Of a stretch of DNA of 64,000 bases, positions 37,978 through 47,785 are shown in pieces. The DNA comes from Caulobacter sp. NIBR2454 (GTDB lineage Bacteria; Pseudomonadota; Alphaproteobacteria; Caulobacterales; Caulobacteraceae). The stretch spans positions 744,001-808,000 of the forward strand of contig NZ_CP114871.1 of NCBI RefSeq assembly GCF_027474405.1. Reading direction: 5' to 3'. The position numbers and the translations under genes are program-made. Numbering within the stretch: the stretch's first letter is position 1; each line of letters opens with the position of its first letter. The notes under the pieces were generated by a model. It worked only from the letters and a program-made list of their open reading frames with translations, searched no databases and was not told where the DNA came from.

Positions 37978-39000
37978 TCAGTAGATCAGCTCGTCTTCGC
38001 CGCCCTGGCCGGCCAGCATGATCTCGCCCTTGGCGGCGAGGTCCTTGGCGACCTGGACCATGGCGACCTGCGCCTGGTCCACGTCGCGCAGGCGGACGGG
38101 GCCCATGGTCTCCATGTCTTCGCGCATGATCTTGGCGGCGCGTTCCGACATGTTTGAGAAGAACATCTCGCGCAGGCCGTCCGAAGCGCCCTTGAGGGCC
38201 AGGGCCAGCTGGTCCTTGTCCACCGCGCGCAACAGGGTCTGGACGCCGCCGGGATCGAGCTTGCTCAGGTCCTCGAAGACGAACATCAGGGCGCGGATGC
38301 GCTCGGCGCTGTCGCGGTTGCGCTCTTCCAAGGCGGCGATGAAGCGCGCCTCGGTCTGGCGGTCGAAGTTGTTGAAGATCTCGGCCATCATCTCGTGGCT
38401 GTCGCGCTTGGACGTGCGCGCCAGGTTCGACATGAATTCGGTGCGAAGAGTCTGCTCGATCTTGTCGAGGATCTCACGCTGGACGGGCTCCATCCGCAGC
38501 ATGCGGGTGACGCATTCCAGGGCGAAGTCTTCCGGCAGCGAGGCCAGGACGCGGGCGGCGTGATCGCTTTTGACCTTGGACAGCACCACGGCCACGGTCT
38601 GCGGGTATTCGTTCTTCAGGTAGTTGGCCAGAACGCCTTCGTTCACGTTGCCCAGCTTGTCCCACATGGTTCGACCCGCGGGACCGCGGATTTCCTCCAT
38701 CAGGGCCTCGACCTTCTCCACGGGCATAAAGGAGGACAGCAGGCGCTGGGTCTGTTCGTAGGAGCCCATGATCGCGCCGGTCGAGCTCATGCCCGATACG
38801 AATTCGACCAGCAGCTCTTCGACCACGGAGGCCGAGACGGTGCCCAGGGTCGCCATGGCCTGGGAGACTTCCTTGATCTCCTCGTCGTCCAGGGCTTCCC
38901 AGATGGCCGTGTGCTCTTCGCCCAGGGCCAGTAGAACGATGGCGGCCTTTTCCGGGCCAGCCAGCTTCTTGATGTCGTCGATCGCCTTGAGCTTGGCCAT
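37978..39000 (-). CDS. fliG: Flagellar motor switch protein FliG
   Basis: A 340-residue armadillo-repeat protein that couples the stator to the rotor. The N-terminal domain ([17 protein letters not shown]) binds FliF, and the C-terminal domain ([31 protein letters not shown]) holds the torque helix. Its ATG overlaps the fliF stop by one base, so the MS-ring and switch genes are translationally coupled. Confidence 0.97.
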   Translation of the reverse strand: MAKLKAIDDIKKLAGPEKAAIVLLALGEEHTAIWEALDDEEIKEVSQAMATLGTVSASVVEELLVEFVSGMSSTGAIMGSYEQTQRLLSSFMPVEKVEALMEEIRGPAGRTMWDKLGNVNEGVLANYLKNEYPQTVAVVLSKVKSDHAARVLASLPEDFALECVTRMLRMEPVQREILDKIEQTLRTEFMSNLARTSKRDSHEMMAEIFNNFDRQTEARFIAALEERNRDSAERIRALMFVFEDLSKLDPGGVQTLLRAVDKDQLALALKGASDGLREMFFSNMSERAAKIMREDMETMGPVRLRDVDQAQVAMVQVAKDLAAKGEIMLAGQGGEDELIY

Positions 39001-40664
39001 CAGGTCGTCTCGTGCAGCCAGCTACGGAGGATCGCGACGGACTCTTCCGGGTGCTTCTCGACGAATTCGGAGACGCGCTTGATGGACGAAGCCTTCACCT
39101 GGCCTTCGATCTTGGCGATGTCGATGCGCTGGTCGAAGTCCGATTGCGGCGCCGGCAGGGCCAGGGAGTCGTCCTCGGCCGGGACCTGAACCATCTGGGT
39201 TCCGCCGTCGGGCAGGGTGACCAGGCGGGTGACCATGGGCGTGGAGCCGTCGGCGGCGATGGCGGCCAGTTGCTGAGCCGGCGACAAGGTCTTGGGCTTC
39301 ATCATCGGGCGGATCACGAAGAAGATGATCAGCGCGGCGACCAGGGCCAGCACGCCAAGTTCGACGGCCCGCATGATGTCGTTCTTGTCGAAGCCGGCCA
39401 GGGGCGTAGCGGCGCTGACGCCTTCGCCGGGGTCACGAGCGAAGCGGACGTTGACGACGTTCATCTGGTCGCCGCGGGTCTGATCGTAGCCTACGGCGGC
39501 GCGGACCAGTTCCTGGATGCGCTGCATCTCCTCGGCGCTGCGCGGGGTATAGGCGCCCGGCTCGCCGTTGGGGCCGGCCGGTGCGGTGACGCCATCAACG
39601 GCCACGGCCACCGAGATCTTGCGCAGCTGGCCGGGTTCGATCACCTCGGTGCGGAGGGTCTTGGAGATTTCGTAGTTGGTGACACTGTCGCCGCTGCGCG
39701 AATTGGAGCCCAGGGCCTGGAAGCCATTGGCGGCGGGGGCGCCGGGGATGTTGGCGGCGGCGGTCGCGCCGACGGTCTCGTCCTCGCGGCGCTCTTCGGC
39801 GGTCTGTTCGTTGGTGCTTTCCGAGCGGATGACCTGGCCTTCGGGGTCGAAGCGCTCTTCCTGCAGGGTGACACGGTTCAGGTTCAGGTCGGCGGAGACG
39901 TTGACGCGGACCTTGCCCTCGCCGACCACGCCCTCGACCATCTCCTTGACCGTCTTGGCGATGCGGGCCTCGACCTCGGACTTGCGATCGTCGGCGAGCT
40001 TGCCGCCCAGGCCGCCGTCGCCGCCCTCGGACAGGGTTTTGCCGTGCTGATCGATGACGGTGACCGCGTCGGCCTGCAGGTTCGGGACCGCGCCGGCCAC
40101 CAGATTCTGCACCGCGCGCACCATGTCGGCGGACGGGCCGCGCGCGCCGACGCCGATGGTGACGGCGGCCGACGGCTTTTCGGCGTCTTCCTCGAACAGC
40201 TGGCGCTTGGGCAGGTTCAGGTGGACGCGGACGGAGCTGACGCCGTCCAGGGCGCGGATCGTGCGAGCCAGTTCGCCTTCCATGGCGCGCTGGCGATTCA
40301 ATTGCTGGACGAAATCGGTCTGGCCCAGGACGTTGGTGGAGTCGAAAATCTCGTAGCCGATGGAGCCGGCGGTCACGAGGCCCTTGCCCGCCACCAGCAG
40401 GCGGGTCGAGGCGACCTCGTCGCGGGGGACCATGATGGTCGAGCCGTCGCCCTTGACCGAATATTTGACGCCGGCCTGATCGAGGGCCTGGGTGACCGAG
40501 GCGGCTTCAGCCAGGTCAAGATTGGAATAGAGCAGGGCTTCGGGCTGGCGGCCCATCATCAGCACGATGGCGATGAGCGCGGCGGTGACGCCGGCGCCGA
40601 CACCGATGAGCGCAGCAAGACGGCCGATGCCGAACTTCTGCAGGGCGCTCATAAACTTTTCCAC
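39000..40664 (-). CDS. fliF: Flagellar MS-ring protein FliF
   Basis: A 554-residue membrane protein with two transmembrane segments (about 15-35 and about 435-455) around a periplasmic ring-building region (YscJ/FliF and FliF_C domains). It ends with the cytoplasmic FliG-binding tail ([16 protein letters not shown]). It is the first gene of the early operon. The start may be GTG 40664 or ATG 40652 (MSALQKFG). A CtrA-box-like site and a palindrome lie 60-90 bp upstream. Confidence 0.97.
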   Translation of the reverse strand: MEKFMSALQKFGIGRLAALIGVGAGVTAALIAIVLMMGRQPEALLYSNLDLAEAASVTQALDQAGVKYSVKGDGSTIMVPRDEVASTRLLVAGKGLVTAGSIGYEIFDSTNVLGQTDFVQQLNRQRAMEGELARTIRALDGVSSVRVHLNLPKRQLFEEDAEKPSAAVTIGVGARGPSADMVRAVQNLVAGAVPNLQADAVTVIDQHGKTLSEGGDGGLGGKLADDRKSEVEARIAKTVKEMVEGVVGEGKVRVNVSADLNLNRVTLQEERFDPEGQVIRSESTNEQTAEERREDETVGATAAANIPGAPAANGFQALGSNSRSGDSVTNYEISKTLRTEVIEPGQLRKISVAVAVDGVTAPAGPNGEPGAYTPRSAEEMQRIQELVRAAVGYDQTRGDQMNVVNVRFARDPGEGVSAATPLAGFDKNDIMRAVELGVLALVAALIIFFVIRPMMKPKTLSPAQQLAAIAADGSTPMVTRLVTLPDGGTQMVQVPAEDDSLALPAPQSDFDQRIDIAKIEGQVKASSIKRVSEFVEKHPEESVAILRSWLHETT

Positions 40665-40723
40665 GCGCGCCGACCCCCTTGGTCAGGAAAGCCGCAACCC
40701 CTGCGTCTTTCCGCTAGGCAGGA

Positions 40724-40754
40724 TTTACCCAGTGCAGGGTAAACGAGTGGTTAA
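40724..40754. promoter_or_regulatory. fliF promoter region: CtrA box overlapping a palindrome
   Basis: On the minus strand TTAA-N7-TTTA (40754-40740) matches the CtrA consensus at 7 of 8 fixed positions, 76 bp before the fliF start. Its second half is shared with a perfect palindrome TTTACCC-AGTGCA-GGGTAAA (40724-40743), so another regulator (possibly FlbD or SciP) could compete with CtrA. Confidence 0.6.
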
Positions 40755-40782
40755 TTTCCCAGTGGCGGTTCCTTAACGCGAA

Positions 40783-40813
40783 GCGGCCGCGCCCCTTGTG
40801 GGGACGCGGCCGC
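40783..40813 (-). terminator. Strong hairpin after sciP
   Basis: GCGGCCGCG and CCCC (40783-40795) pair with GGGG and CGCGGCCGC (40800-40813), with one bulged base and a 4-nt loop. No T-run follows, but the stem should separate sciP transcription from the fliF promoter. Confidence 0.5.
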
Positions 40814-40841
40814 GGCGCCGTTCAGCCCTGTTAAGGGATGA

Positions 40842-41123
40842 CTAGCGGTACTGTTGCAGCCGCGTCGTGCGCAGGCCGGCGAGGCCATGGCGTTCGATCG
40901 ACTTTTGCCAACCGGCGAACTCTTCGCTGGTGAGGCGATAGCGCTCGCAGGCGTCCTCGAGCGACAGAAGACCGCCGCGGACAGCCGCAACCACTTCCGC
41001 CTTACGGCGGATCACCCAGCGCTCGGTCGCAGCCGGCGGCAGGTCCGACAGCGTCAGAGGCGCGCCGGTGGGACCGATCACGTACTTTTCGCCGCGGCTG
41101 TTGATGCGTTGCTCTTGCAGCAT
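40842..41123 (-). CDS. sciP: CtrA-inhibiting regulator SciP
   Basis: A 93-residue DUF1153 protein with a helix-turn-helix (WVIRRKAEVVAAVRGGLLS, then LEDACERYRLTSEEFAGW). The end LRTTRLQQYR matches Caulobacter SciP closely from memory. In Caulobacter, SciP binds CtrA and blocks its recruitment of RNA polymerase. It lies between flgE and the fliF operon, the same arrangement as remembered for Caulobacter. CtrA-box-like sites lie upstream. Confidence 0.95.
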   Translation of the reverse strand: MLQEQRINSRGEKYVIGPTGAPLTLSDLPPAATERWVIRRKAEVVAAVRGGLLSLEDACERYRLTSEEFAGWQKSIERHGLAGLRTTRLQQYR

Positions 41124-41178
41124 CGTTCCTACGCCCTTCTCAACATCACAATCGAGAACGGACCATACGGGCTGGGCG

Positions 41179-41193
41179 ATAACAGCGACTTAA
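41179..41193. promoter_or_regulatory. CtrA-box-like site upstream of sciP
   Basis: On the minus strand TTAA-N7-TTAT, one mismatch from the consensus, 56-70 bp before the sciP start. This fits CtrA activation of sciP. Confidence 0.55.
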
Positions 41194-41268
41194 TTCCGAT
41201 AGTAAAAATTCCACTAATGCGCTGCACAGCTTTTATGTTCTCTACTGTGTCGAGGTGATACACTCTGA

Positions 41269-41282
41269 TTAAACTCCGTTAA
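41269..41282. promoter_or_regulatory. Distal TTAA-N6-TTAA site between flgE and sciP
   Basis: TTAA (41269-41272) and TTAA (41279-41282) have a 6-bp spacer, as upstream of ctrA and fliI. The site is about 145 bp before sciP, near the flgE stop. Confidence 0.45.
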
Positions 41283-41291
41283 AAAGAGTAA

Positions 41292-42740
41292 TTACCTCTT
41301 AATGTTTAGGAGTTGCTCAAGCATCTCATCGGCAGTGGTGATGATCTTCGACGCTGCGGAGTAGGCGCGTTGCGTGGTGATCAAGCCCGTGAACTCAGTG
41401 GAGAGGTCCACGGTCGACGCTTCCAGAGTGGAGGGATCGATCTCACCAGCGCCGCCGGCCCCTGGAGCCTTCAGGGTGTAGGTGCCGCTCTCCTGCGATA
41501 CCTGATAGGCGTTGCCATTCATCGAGATCAGAGCGTCTGGATTCGAAAAGGTTGCGATGGCGACCTGGGCGAGGCGGCGGATGGTGCCGTTCTCGTAGAT
41601 GGCGGTGACGTAGCCCTGCTTGTCGATCTGCACGTCAGCCAGAACGCCAAAGGGCGTGCCGTTGGCCGAAATGTTCTGAGCTTCGGAAAGGCTGGAGAAC
41701 TGGGTCAGGCCGCCGGGGGCCGTAAACAGGTCGATCTGGATGTCCTGAGCCGAAATGCCCAGGTTGGTGCGCCAGGTGGGGGCGCCTGGGCCAGCGGTGT
41801 CGGAGGACGCGCCGATGGAAATGGTCGGCGCCGCCGGGGCGGCCGGGAAGAGGCCGTCAAGCGATCCATCGCCGACCTGGATCGTACCGTCGGGATTGAA
41901 CGTTATTGTACCGGCGGCGATCTTGCCGACGTTGGCGTCCCCATCGTCGATCACTGAAGGGTCGCCATAGACTTCAACAACCCACTCGTTTGGGTTGCCG
42001 GTCCGCATGAAGCCCATCGTGATGTTGCGCTGGCTTCCCTGGGAGTCCGATACCGGGATGTTGATCTCGAAGTCGGGCTCCAAGCCGCTGGCCCCGTTGG
42101 TGGCCTTCCACTCCGCCATCTGATTGCGAAGGGTGTCGTCATAGAATTCCGTGTAGACCCCGTCGCCGTCGGGATCCTCGCCCCACGTGGCGACCTCTTG
42201 CTGATTGCTCAGGTTGGCGCTGATGGCGACGCGGGTCGTTGCTTCGGCGGTGCCGCCGGTGCCCGAGACGTTGATAGTGCTCAGCTGGCTGAGGTCCGAT
42301 GGGTCGGTGACGATCTCGCCGGTCAGGTTGTCGGCGATCCATCCTTGCAAATAGAGGCCGGCGTCGTTTCGCAGGTAGCCCAAATCGTCGATCACAAAGG
42401 CGCCGGCGCGGGTGAACAGACGCTGGTCGGTAGGCAGGTTGCCCTCAGACTTGGACGTGGTGACGAAGAACCCGCTGCCGCTGATCGCCAAATCCAGGTT
42501 GGAGGAGGTCCCCATGTGGTTCCCCTCCTGGCGCACGTACTTGTGTGTGATCGCCTTTAGGCCGCCGGCCGAATAGGTCGAGGCCTTGGAGTTGGAGGTC
42601 ACCAGCGACGAGAAGTTCGCGGTGGTCCGCTTGTAGCCAACGGTGTTGACGTTCGCGATGTTGTCCGAGATCGCGGCGAGGGCCGACGAATTCGCAACCA
42701 GGCCGGAAACGCCGGCGAGCATGGCGCTGTTGATGCTCAT
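41292..42740 (-). CDS. flgE: Flagellar hook protein FlgE
   Basis: A 482-residue rod/hook-family protein with the N-terminal motif SGLVANSSALAAISDNIANVNTVGYKR and the C-terminal helical D0 region ending ITTADEMLEQLLNIKR. FlgE polymerises into the hook. It follows flgD after 99 bp on the same strand and is the last gene of the sigma-54 operon fliK-flgD-flgE. Confidence 0.96.
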   Translation of the reverse strand: MSINSAMLAGVSGLVANSSALAAISDNIANVNTVGYKRTTANFSSLVTSNSKASTYSAGGLKAITHKYVRQEGNHMGTSSNLDLAISGSGFFVTTSKSEGNLPTDQRLFTRAGAFVIDDLGYLRNDAGLYLQGWIADNLTGEIVTDPSDLSQLSTINVSGTGGTAEATTRVAISANLSNQQEVATWGEDPDGDGVYTEFYDDTLRNQMAEWKATNGASGLEPDFEINIPVSDSQGSQRNITMGFMRTGNPNEWVVEVYGDPSVIDDGDANVGKIAAGTITFNPDGTIQVGDGSLDGLFPAAPAAPTISIGASSDTAGPGAPTWRTNLGISAQDIQIDLFTAPGGLTQFSSLSEAQNISANGTPFGVLADVQIDKQGYVTAIYENGTIRRLAQVAIATFSNPDALISMNGNAYQVSQESGTYTLKAPGAGGAGEIDPSTLEASTVDLSTEFTGLITTQRAYSAASKIITTADEMLEQLLNIKR

Positions 42741-42839
42741 CTCAATGGTCCTTCAGGATGACTTTGGTCTTCCAGCGCTGTTTGCGGTTGCGGCTCGGCC
42801 GCGACGGCGCCGTTCTGGCGCCCGTGTTGATGAATGGGG

Positions 42840-43553
42840 TTAGGTGGTCGCGTCGTCGTCAGCCGGCGGCTTCGGATTGGTGACCCCGATGACGGAGCTC
42901 AGCGGGATCTTGAGCCCGTTGATGGTGAGGACAGACTGGCCGCCTTCAATGGCGACGGAGGTCGCCACGCCGGTCAGGTCAGTGGAGGTTTCTACGGCGC
43001 CGCCGGTGGCGCTCGTGGCCTTCACCCGAATGGTGTAGGCGGCGCCCTTCTTGGCGTAAGTCTTGGTGCCGTCGTCGGCCACGCTCAGCACGCCGTCCCA
43101 GGTGTAGCTGTGCGAGCCCTTCTTGTTCGCCGCAGCGCCTTCCGGCTCGATGGTCTTCACGATGTTGCCGGCCGAATTGACGATCTCGAGCTTGGTGTAC
43201 TTGGCGTCGCCCGCCAGGTCGTAGCTCCAGGTCGCCTTGCCGTCGTCGCCAATCTTCTGAGTGGCGTTCTCGGCGATCACCGTCTTGCCCAGGAGGCTGG
43301 CCGACTCGTTGAGGCCGCCGTCGTTCATGCCAACCAGGGCGGTGAGCAGGTCGTTGGTCATCAGCTGCTGCTCGACGCCGACCATCTGCACGGTCTGGGT
43401 GACGAACTGCGTGGAATCGACCGGCGCCAGCGGGTCCTGGTTCTTCAACTGGGTGGTCAACAGGGCCAGGAACGTTTCCTGGCTGCTCGCAAGGGTGTTG
43501 CGGGAATTCTGCTGGCGGCCGGCGATCGTGGAGCCTGAAACGGCGTCAACCAT
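42840..43553 (-). CDS. flgD: Flagellar hook-assembly protein FlgD
   Basis: A 237-residue scaffolding/cap protein with the family start SSQETFLALLTTQLKNQDPLAPVDSTQFVTQTVQM, then a FlgD Ig-like and Tudor-like region (about 85-215). It guides FlgE polymerisation and is then released. It begins 9 bp after fliK. Confidence 0.96.
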   Translation of the reverse strand: MVDAVSGSTIAGRQQNSRNTLASSQETFLALLTTQLKNQDPLAPVDSTQFVTQTVQMVGVEQQLMTNDLLTALVGMNDGGLNESASLLGKTVIAENATQKIGDDGKATWSYDLAGDAKYTKLEIVNSAGNIVKTIEPEGAAANKKGSHSYTWDGVLSVADDGTKTYAKKGAAYTIRVKATSATGGAVETSTDLTGVATSVAIEGGQSVLTINGLKIPLSSVIGVTNPKPPADDDATT

Positions 43554-43562
43554 GGTGGTTTC

Positions 43563-45281
43563 CTAGATCCGGACGTCGACGCCGCTGGCGCGGGAAGCGC
43601 GCCAGTCGAGGGCCGAATTGGTGATGGGGGGCTCGTCGTCGGCGTTCAGGGCCGCCTGGAAGGCGCGGCCGTTCCAGCCGGTCTGACGATCGTCGCCGAA
43701 GGTCTGCTGCTGGGCCCAGGCATTGGAGCTTCCGCCCTGGTCAGCGAGGTCGAAGGTGAGAGCTTCCTGGGCCAGGTCGAAACCGGCTTTCTCCAGGGCT
43801 TCCCTCAGCTCGCTGGAGCGCGCCCGAAGCTCGGACGCCGCCTGCGGCTTTTCAAAGGACATGGCCGCGGTGACGCGACCGTCGCGGTCGATCTCCAGCT
43901 TTACATTCACCTTGCCCAGGTCGACCGGGTCCAGGGCGATGTCGAAGCGGGTGATCTTGTTCTCCAGCTTCTTGGCGATCTGGGCCGAAAGCTGAGCCAC
44001 GGTCTCGGGCGACCCGCGCACGGCGGCGGCCTCGATACGGGCGGTCTCGCTCGTGGTCGTCGAAGCGGCGGCGCTGGTCGTGCCCGTGGCGGTGTCCGCG
44101 CTGGCGGGCTCCATAGGGTCGAGCGCTTCGGCGACGGCGAGCTCGCCCTGGGACTGCGGCGCCGAGCTGGGGTCGGCGGTGATGGCGAAGGGATCCTGCT
44201 GGGCAGCAGGAGCGCCCTTCGCGGCGCCGGCGGCTTTGGCGGCCATGGGGGCGCTGTCCCGAACCGCGCCGGCGGTTTGTGTGTTCTCGGTGTCGAAGCG
44301 GCGGCTGCGCAGGCTTTCACCCGCTTGAGGGGCGGCGGGCGCACGCGGCGCAGCCGAGGCGACGGCGGCCTGCTGGGCCACGGCGGTGGGTTGGCTGGCC
44401 GTTGCGGTGGCGACATCCTCGCTCGCCGACGCCTGCGTGGCGACGGGCTGAGCGACGGGTTCCGCCGCATCGACGATGTCCGGCTGGGCGACTTGAGCCG
44501 AAGGCGTCGCCGTCTTGGCGACGGGCTTGGCGTCCTTGGCTGGCTCCAGCGCGGTTTCCGACGCCGGCGCGGCGGCTTCACGACGGCCAAGGATGGTGAC
44601 GGAGGCGTCGGCCGCCTCGCCGGTAGGCGCTTCGGGCGATGACGCCGCATCGACTTGTGTCTGTGGGTGCGAAGAGGCGGCGGTCTTGTGAGCCGCCGCC
44701 TGAGCGGAGGCGGCGACGGCCTTCGCCGTTTGGTCCGTGTCGGCCGGCGTCGCTGCTTTCTGAGCAGGAGCAGGAGCAGCGGCCGCGTTGGCGTTGGCGG
44801 CCGTCGAGGGCGCCGAGACTTGAGCTGTGTCCTCGGTCGAAGCGGCGCCCTGGGGCGCGGCGGCGACGGTTTCTTCTGCTACGGCCTCGCCCACCGTTTT
44901 GGCGACGGAGGTTTCAGGAAGCTCTTCGGCGACCGGAGGGGCGCCCAAAATGGTCGGGGCCGCCGCATCCACAAGCGCGGCGTCGACTGGCGTCTGCGCC
45001 TGAACGGTGGTGGTCAGTTGCGGCGCCAGCAGCGCGCCCATCATGACCGCCGCCGCATCGGTCTGGGAGCCCAGCAGTTCGGCGCCCGCATCCTCCGCGA
45101 GGACTGGCGTCTTGCCGTCGGCCGAAGCGCCTTCGCCATCCATCCCGCCAGCTGCGGTTCCGACCTGCGCCATCAGGGCCAGCAAAAGATCGAAGCCCGC
45201 GCCGGCGGACGTCGCCTGGCCGCCGCCCTGGGGGGCTGCGGTCGCGGCGCCGGCGGCGGCTGCGGAAACGGCTTCTGTCAT
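43563..45281 (-). CDS. fliK: Flagellar hook-length control protein FliK
   Basis: A 572-residue protein. About 400 residues are Ala/Thr/Pro/Glu-rich low complexity, as expected of the molecular ruler part. The C-terminal Flg_hook domain (about 430-530) contains TRFDIALDPVDLGKVNVKLEIDRDGRVTAAM. FliK measures the hook and switches export to late substrates. It is the first gene of its operon, 61 bp from a sigma-54 promoter. Confidence 0.92.
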   Translation of the reverse strand: MTEAVSAAAAGAATAAPQGGGQATSAGAGFDLLLALMAQVGTAAGGMDGEGASADGKTPVLAEDAGAELLGSQTDAAAVMMGALLAPQLTTTVQAQTPVDAALVDAAAPTILGAPPVAEELPETSVAKTVGEAVAEETVAAAPQGAASTEDTAQVSAPSTAANANAAAAPAPAQKAATPADTDQTAKAVAASAQAAAHKTAASSHPQTQVDAASSPEAPTGEAADASVTILGRREAAAPASETALEPAKDAKPVAKTATPSAQVAQPDIVDAAEPVAQPVATQASASEDVATATASQPTAVAQQAAVASAAPRAPAAPQAGESLRSRRFDTENTQTAGAVRDSAPMAAKAAGAAKGAPAAQQDPFAITADPSSAPQSQGELAVAEALDPMEPASADTATGTTSAAASTTTSETARIEAAAVRGSPETVAQLSAQIAKKLENKITRFDIALDPVDLGKVNVKLEIDRDGRVTAAMSFEKPQAASELRARSSELREALEKAGFDLAQEALTFDLADQGGSSNAWAQQQTFGDDRQTGWNGRAFQAALNADDEPPITNSALDWRASRASGVDVRI

Positions 45282-45341
45282 CGGCTTTACGGGCCTCGGT
45301 TCCTGCGGCGCGCGGTGCGCCGGTTCTTCGGGACCTGCTCA

Positions 45342-45356
45342 GCAAGGGCCGGGCCA
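45342..45356 (-). promoter_or_regulatory. Sigma-54 promoter for fliK-flgD-flgE
   Basis: On the minus strand TGGCCC-N5-TTGC (45356-45342) has the obligatory GG-N10-GC spacing and an excellent match to the Caulobacter flagellar class III consensus. The start site would lie near 45330, about 50 nt before fliK. Confidence 0.8.
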
Positions 45357-45430
45357 AGTTCTCAGTGTGCTGTCTTGTATTTGAAATAAAAGGAGAAATT
45401 CGCTTTCCCGTTGGCGCTCGTCGCACGGGA

Positions 45431-45490
45431 TCGGCCTTTTTTGCCGAGGGAGATCCGCGATTTCAGCCGCGGCTCGGCGAGCTCTGCCGA
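45431..45490. promoter_or_regulatory. Paired TCGGC-N7-GCCGA palindromes (possible FlbD sites)
   Basis: Two copies with identical geometry are at 45431-45447 and 45474-45490, with centres 43 bp apart (about four helical turns), between divergent sigma-54 promoters. They lie about 50-150 bp upstream of both predicted start sites, in the enhancer range of an NtrC-type activator. FlbD, encoded at 35.6 kb, is the obvious candidate; the binding is inferred. Confidence 0.6.
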
Positions 45491-45504
45491 CATGGTTAAT
45501 CAAC

Positions 45505-45519
45505 TGGCGCCGCTTTTGC
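45505..45519 (+). promoter_or_regulatory. Sigma-54 promoter for flgK-flgL
   Basis: TGGCGC-N5-TTGC with GG-N10-GC spacing. The predicted start is near 45531, giving a leader of about 135 nt before flgK. Confidence 0.68.
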
Positions 45520-45665
45520 GTGGAGGCGTGCGCGGTCGATGCTCGGCTGCGGATAAGATGTTGGAAAACAACAGGATGCTGAAAGAGCGCGCCCGTATCG
45601 TCCTTCCGCCCCGGCAGTTTTCGCCGTGTGCGGAGCGCTGCGCGCCCGGTCAGGAGCGCTAGGCC

Positions 45666-47783
45666 ATGTCGCTGAATACGGTTCTGTCGGCGGCGACTTC
45701 GGGCCTGATGGCGGCCCAGACCGGCCTTCGGGTGGTTTCCGACAACGTCGCCAACATCAATACTCCTGGCTACACCCGAAAGGTCGTCACCCAGGAGAAC
45801 CGCATCTCCGCGGGCATGGGGATCGGGGTCGATGTCACGGCGGTCAAGCGCGTGGCCGATCGCTTCCTGCAGGCCGCCAGCCTGAGGGCGACCGCCGACG
45901 CGGCCAGCGCCTCCGTCGCAGCCGACACTCTAGATACGGCGCAGGCGCTGTTCGGAGATCCGAGCTCGCCGACCTCGTTCTTCGCCCAACTCGACGACAT
46001 CTTCTCGGCCTTTTCGGCGGCGGCGGACGATCCGTCCTCGGCCCTTCGCCGCTCCAGCGCCATCTCGGCCATGGAGGACTTCCTGGGCGAAGCCGGCCGG
46101 ATCGGCGCGTCGCTGGCCAATCTGGGCAAGACCACGGACTCGCGCATCGCGGCGAACGTGGACCGGGTGAACGATCTGCTCAAGGAGATCGACAGTCTCA
46201 ACCGCGACATCCAGTCGGTGAAGATGACCGGTGGTGACTCCACCGGCTCTGAGAACGTTCAGAGCAAGCTGGTCGATGAGCTGGCGAGCCTGATGAACAT
46301 CAAGGTCTCGCCGCGTGACAACGGCGGCGTCGATGTACGCACCACCGAAGGCGTGGTGCTGGCCGGCTCGGTCCTGGCCAAGCTGAGCTACCACCGCTCC
46401 GACAGCGGCAATAGCTACATCACCAGCGAGACGGTGGGGGTGCCGAACTCAAGCACCCGCTTCACCCTGACCGGTGGCGAGATCCACGGCCTGCTCAGCC
46501 TGCGCAATGTCGAGCTGGGCGGCTTGAGCGACCAACTGGGCGAAATGGTTTCGCGCGCGGCCGAGCAGATCAACAATGCTTCGAACGCTTCTGCGGCGGT
46601 GCCGCCTCCAGCGACCCTGACGGGCAAGAATACGGGCTTCGGCGCTGATATCAACAGCGCCATGGCGGGCTTCACCGGGATCACAAACGTCGCGATCACG
46701 GACGCGAACGGCGTGATCCAGCGCCAGGTTCAGATCGACTTCGACAACGACACCATGACCATCGATGGCGGCGCCGTGGTCGGCTTCACCGATGCCAGCT
46801 TCGCGGCTGACCTTGACGGCGCCTTGGCGGGGTTCGGGACGGCGAGCTTCGCCGGGGGCAAGATGACCATCGCGGCGACGAACCCCGGCGACGGTGTGGC
46901 TCTCGTGGATGACGCGATCAACCCGTCGAACAAGATCGGTCGCGGCTTCAGCGCCTTCTTCGGGCTGAACGACCTGATCCGCGCGGACGGGATGGCCAGC
47001 TACGAGACGGGCCTGACGGGCACAAGCGACCATGGGTTTACGGCGGGTGAGCAACTGACCTTCCGCCTGACCGACGAAAACAACCAACTGATCCGCGACG
47101 TGACGGTCACGGTCCCCGCCGGCGGGACGATGGACGACCTTCTGACCGAAATGAACGCCCAGGGCACGGGCCTGGGCGGGCAGGGGGCCTTCACGCTGAA
47201 CCAGTATGGCGAGATCGTCTTCACCCCCAAGCAGAGCGGGGTCACGCTCTCGGTAATCTCAGACGCGACGCAGCGCGGGCCTGGCGGTCCGACCATGAGC
47301 CAGTTCTTCGGCCTTGGCGCAGCGGAGCGAGGCAATCGCGGAACCCGCTATTTCGTGGATCCGGCGATCGTGAAGGACCCGGCGCGTCTGCCCTTCGCTC
47401 AACTCAACCTCGCCGCCGCGGCGGGTGAATCCTCGCTGGTGATCGGCGATGGCCGTGGCGCTTTGCTGCTGGCCAAGGCCGGCGACGCGGCGGGGCATTT
47501 CTCGGCGGCGGGGGGCATGGGCTCCACCACCGGCAGCCTCAGCGCGTTCTTCTCCGAGGTGAGCGGCTCCATCGCCCGTAAGGCCGACACCGCCGCATCG
47601 CGTCAAACGTCGGCCGAGTCCGTCAAGCTCGAAGCTGACGCCCGTCGTCAGTCCGTCGAGGGCGTGAACCTTGATGAAGAGCTGATCAGCATGACCACCT
47701 ACCAGCAGGCCTACAACGCTTCCTCCCGCCTGATCCAGGCGGCCAAGGAGATGATGGACCAGCTGATCAACCTGGTGAACTAG
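45666..47783 (+). CDS. flgK: Flagellar hook-associated protein FlgK (HAP1)
   Basis: A 705-residue hook-filament junction protein. The N-terminal D0 region is MSLNTVLSAATSGLMAAQTGLRVVSDNVANINTPGYTRKVV, and the C-terminal helix reads NLDEELISMTTYQQAYNASSRLIQAAKEMMDQLINLVN. It is longer than the enterobacterial form because of an enlarged central domain, normal for Caulobacterales. An AGGAG lies 10 bp upstream. It is followed by flgL after 2 bp. Confidence 0.96.
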   Translation: MSLNTVLSAATSGLMAAQTGLRVVSDNVANINTPGYTRKVVTQENRISAGMGIGVDVTAVKRVADRFLQAASLRATADAASASVAADTLDTAQALFGDPSSPTSFFAQLDDIFSAFSAAADDPSSALRRSSAISAMEDFLGEAGRIGASLANLGKTTDSRIAANVDRVNDLLKEIDSLNRDIQSVKMTGGDSTGSENVQSKLVDELASLMNIKVSPRDNGGVDVRTTEGVVLAGSVLAKLSYHRSDSGNSYITSETVGVPNSSTRFTLTGGEIHGLLSLRNVELGGLSDQLGEMVSRAAEQINNASNASAAVPPPATLTGKNTGFGADINSAMAGFTGITNVAITDANGVIQRQVQIDFDNDTMTIDGGAVVGFTDASFAADLDGALAGFGTASFAGGKMTIAATNPGDGVALVDDAINPSNKIGRGFSAFFGLNDLIRADGMASYETGLTGTSDHGFTAGEQLTFRLTDENNQLIRDVTVTVPAGGTMDDLLTEMNAQGTGLGGQGAFTLNQYGEIVFTPKQSGVTLSVISDATQRGPGGPTMSQFFGLGAAERGNRGTRYFVDPAIVKDPARLPFAQLNLAAAAGESSLVIGDGRGALLLAKAGDAAGHFSAAGGMGSTTGSLSAFFSEVSGSIARKADTAASRQTSAESVKLEADARRQSVEGVNLDEELISMTTYQQAYNASSRLIQAAKEMMDQLINLVN

Positions 47784-47785
47784 CC

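Noticed and set aside
45431..45447. TCGGC-CTTTTTT-GCCGA read as a terminator
   Set aside because: The T-run is in the loop rather than after the stem, and an identical-geometry palindrome 43 bp away argues for a protein-binding site.
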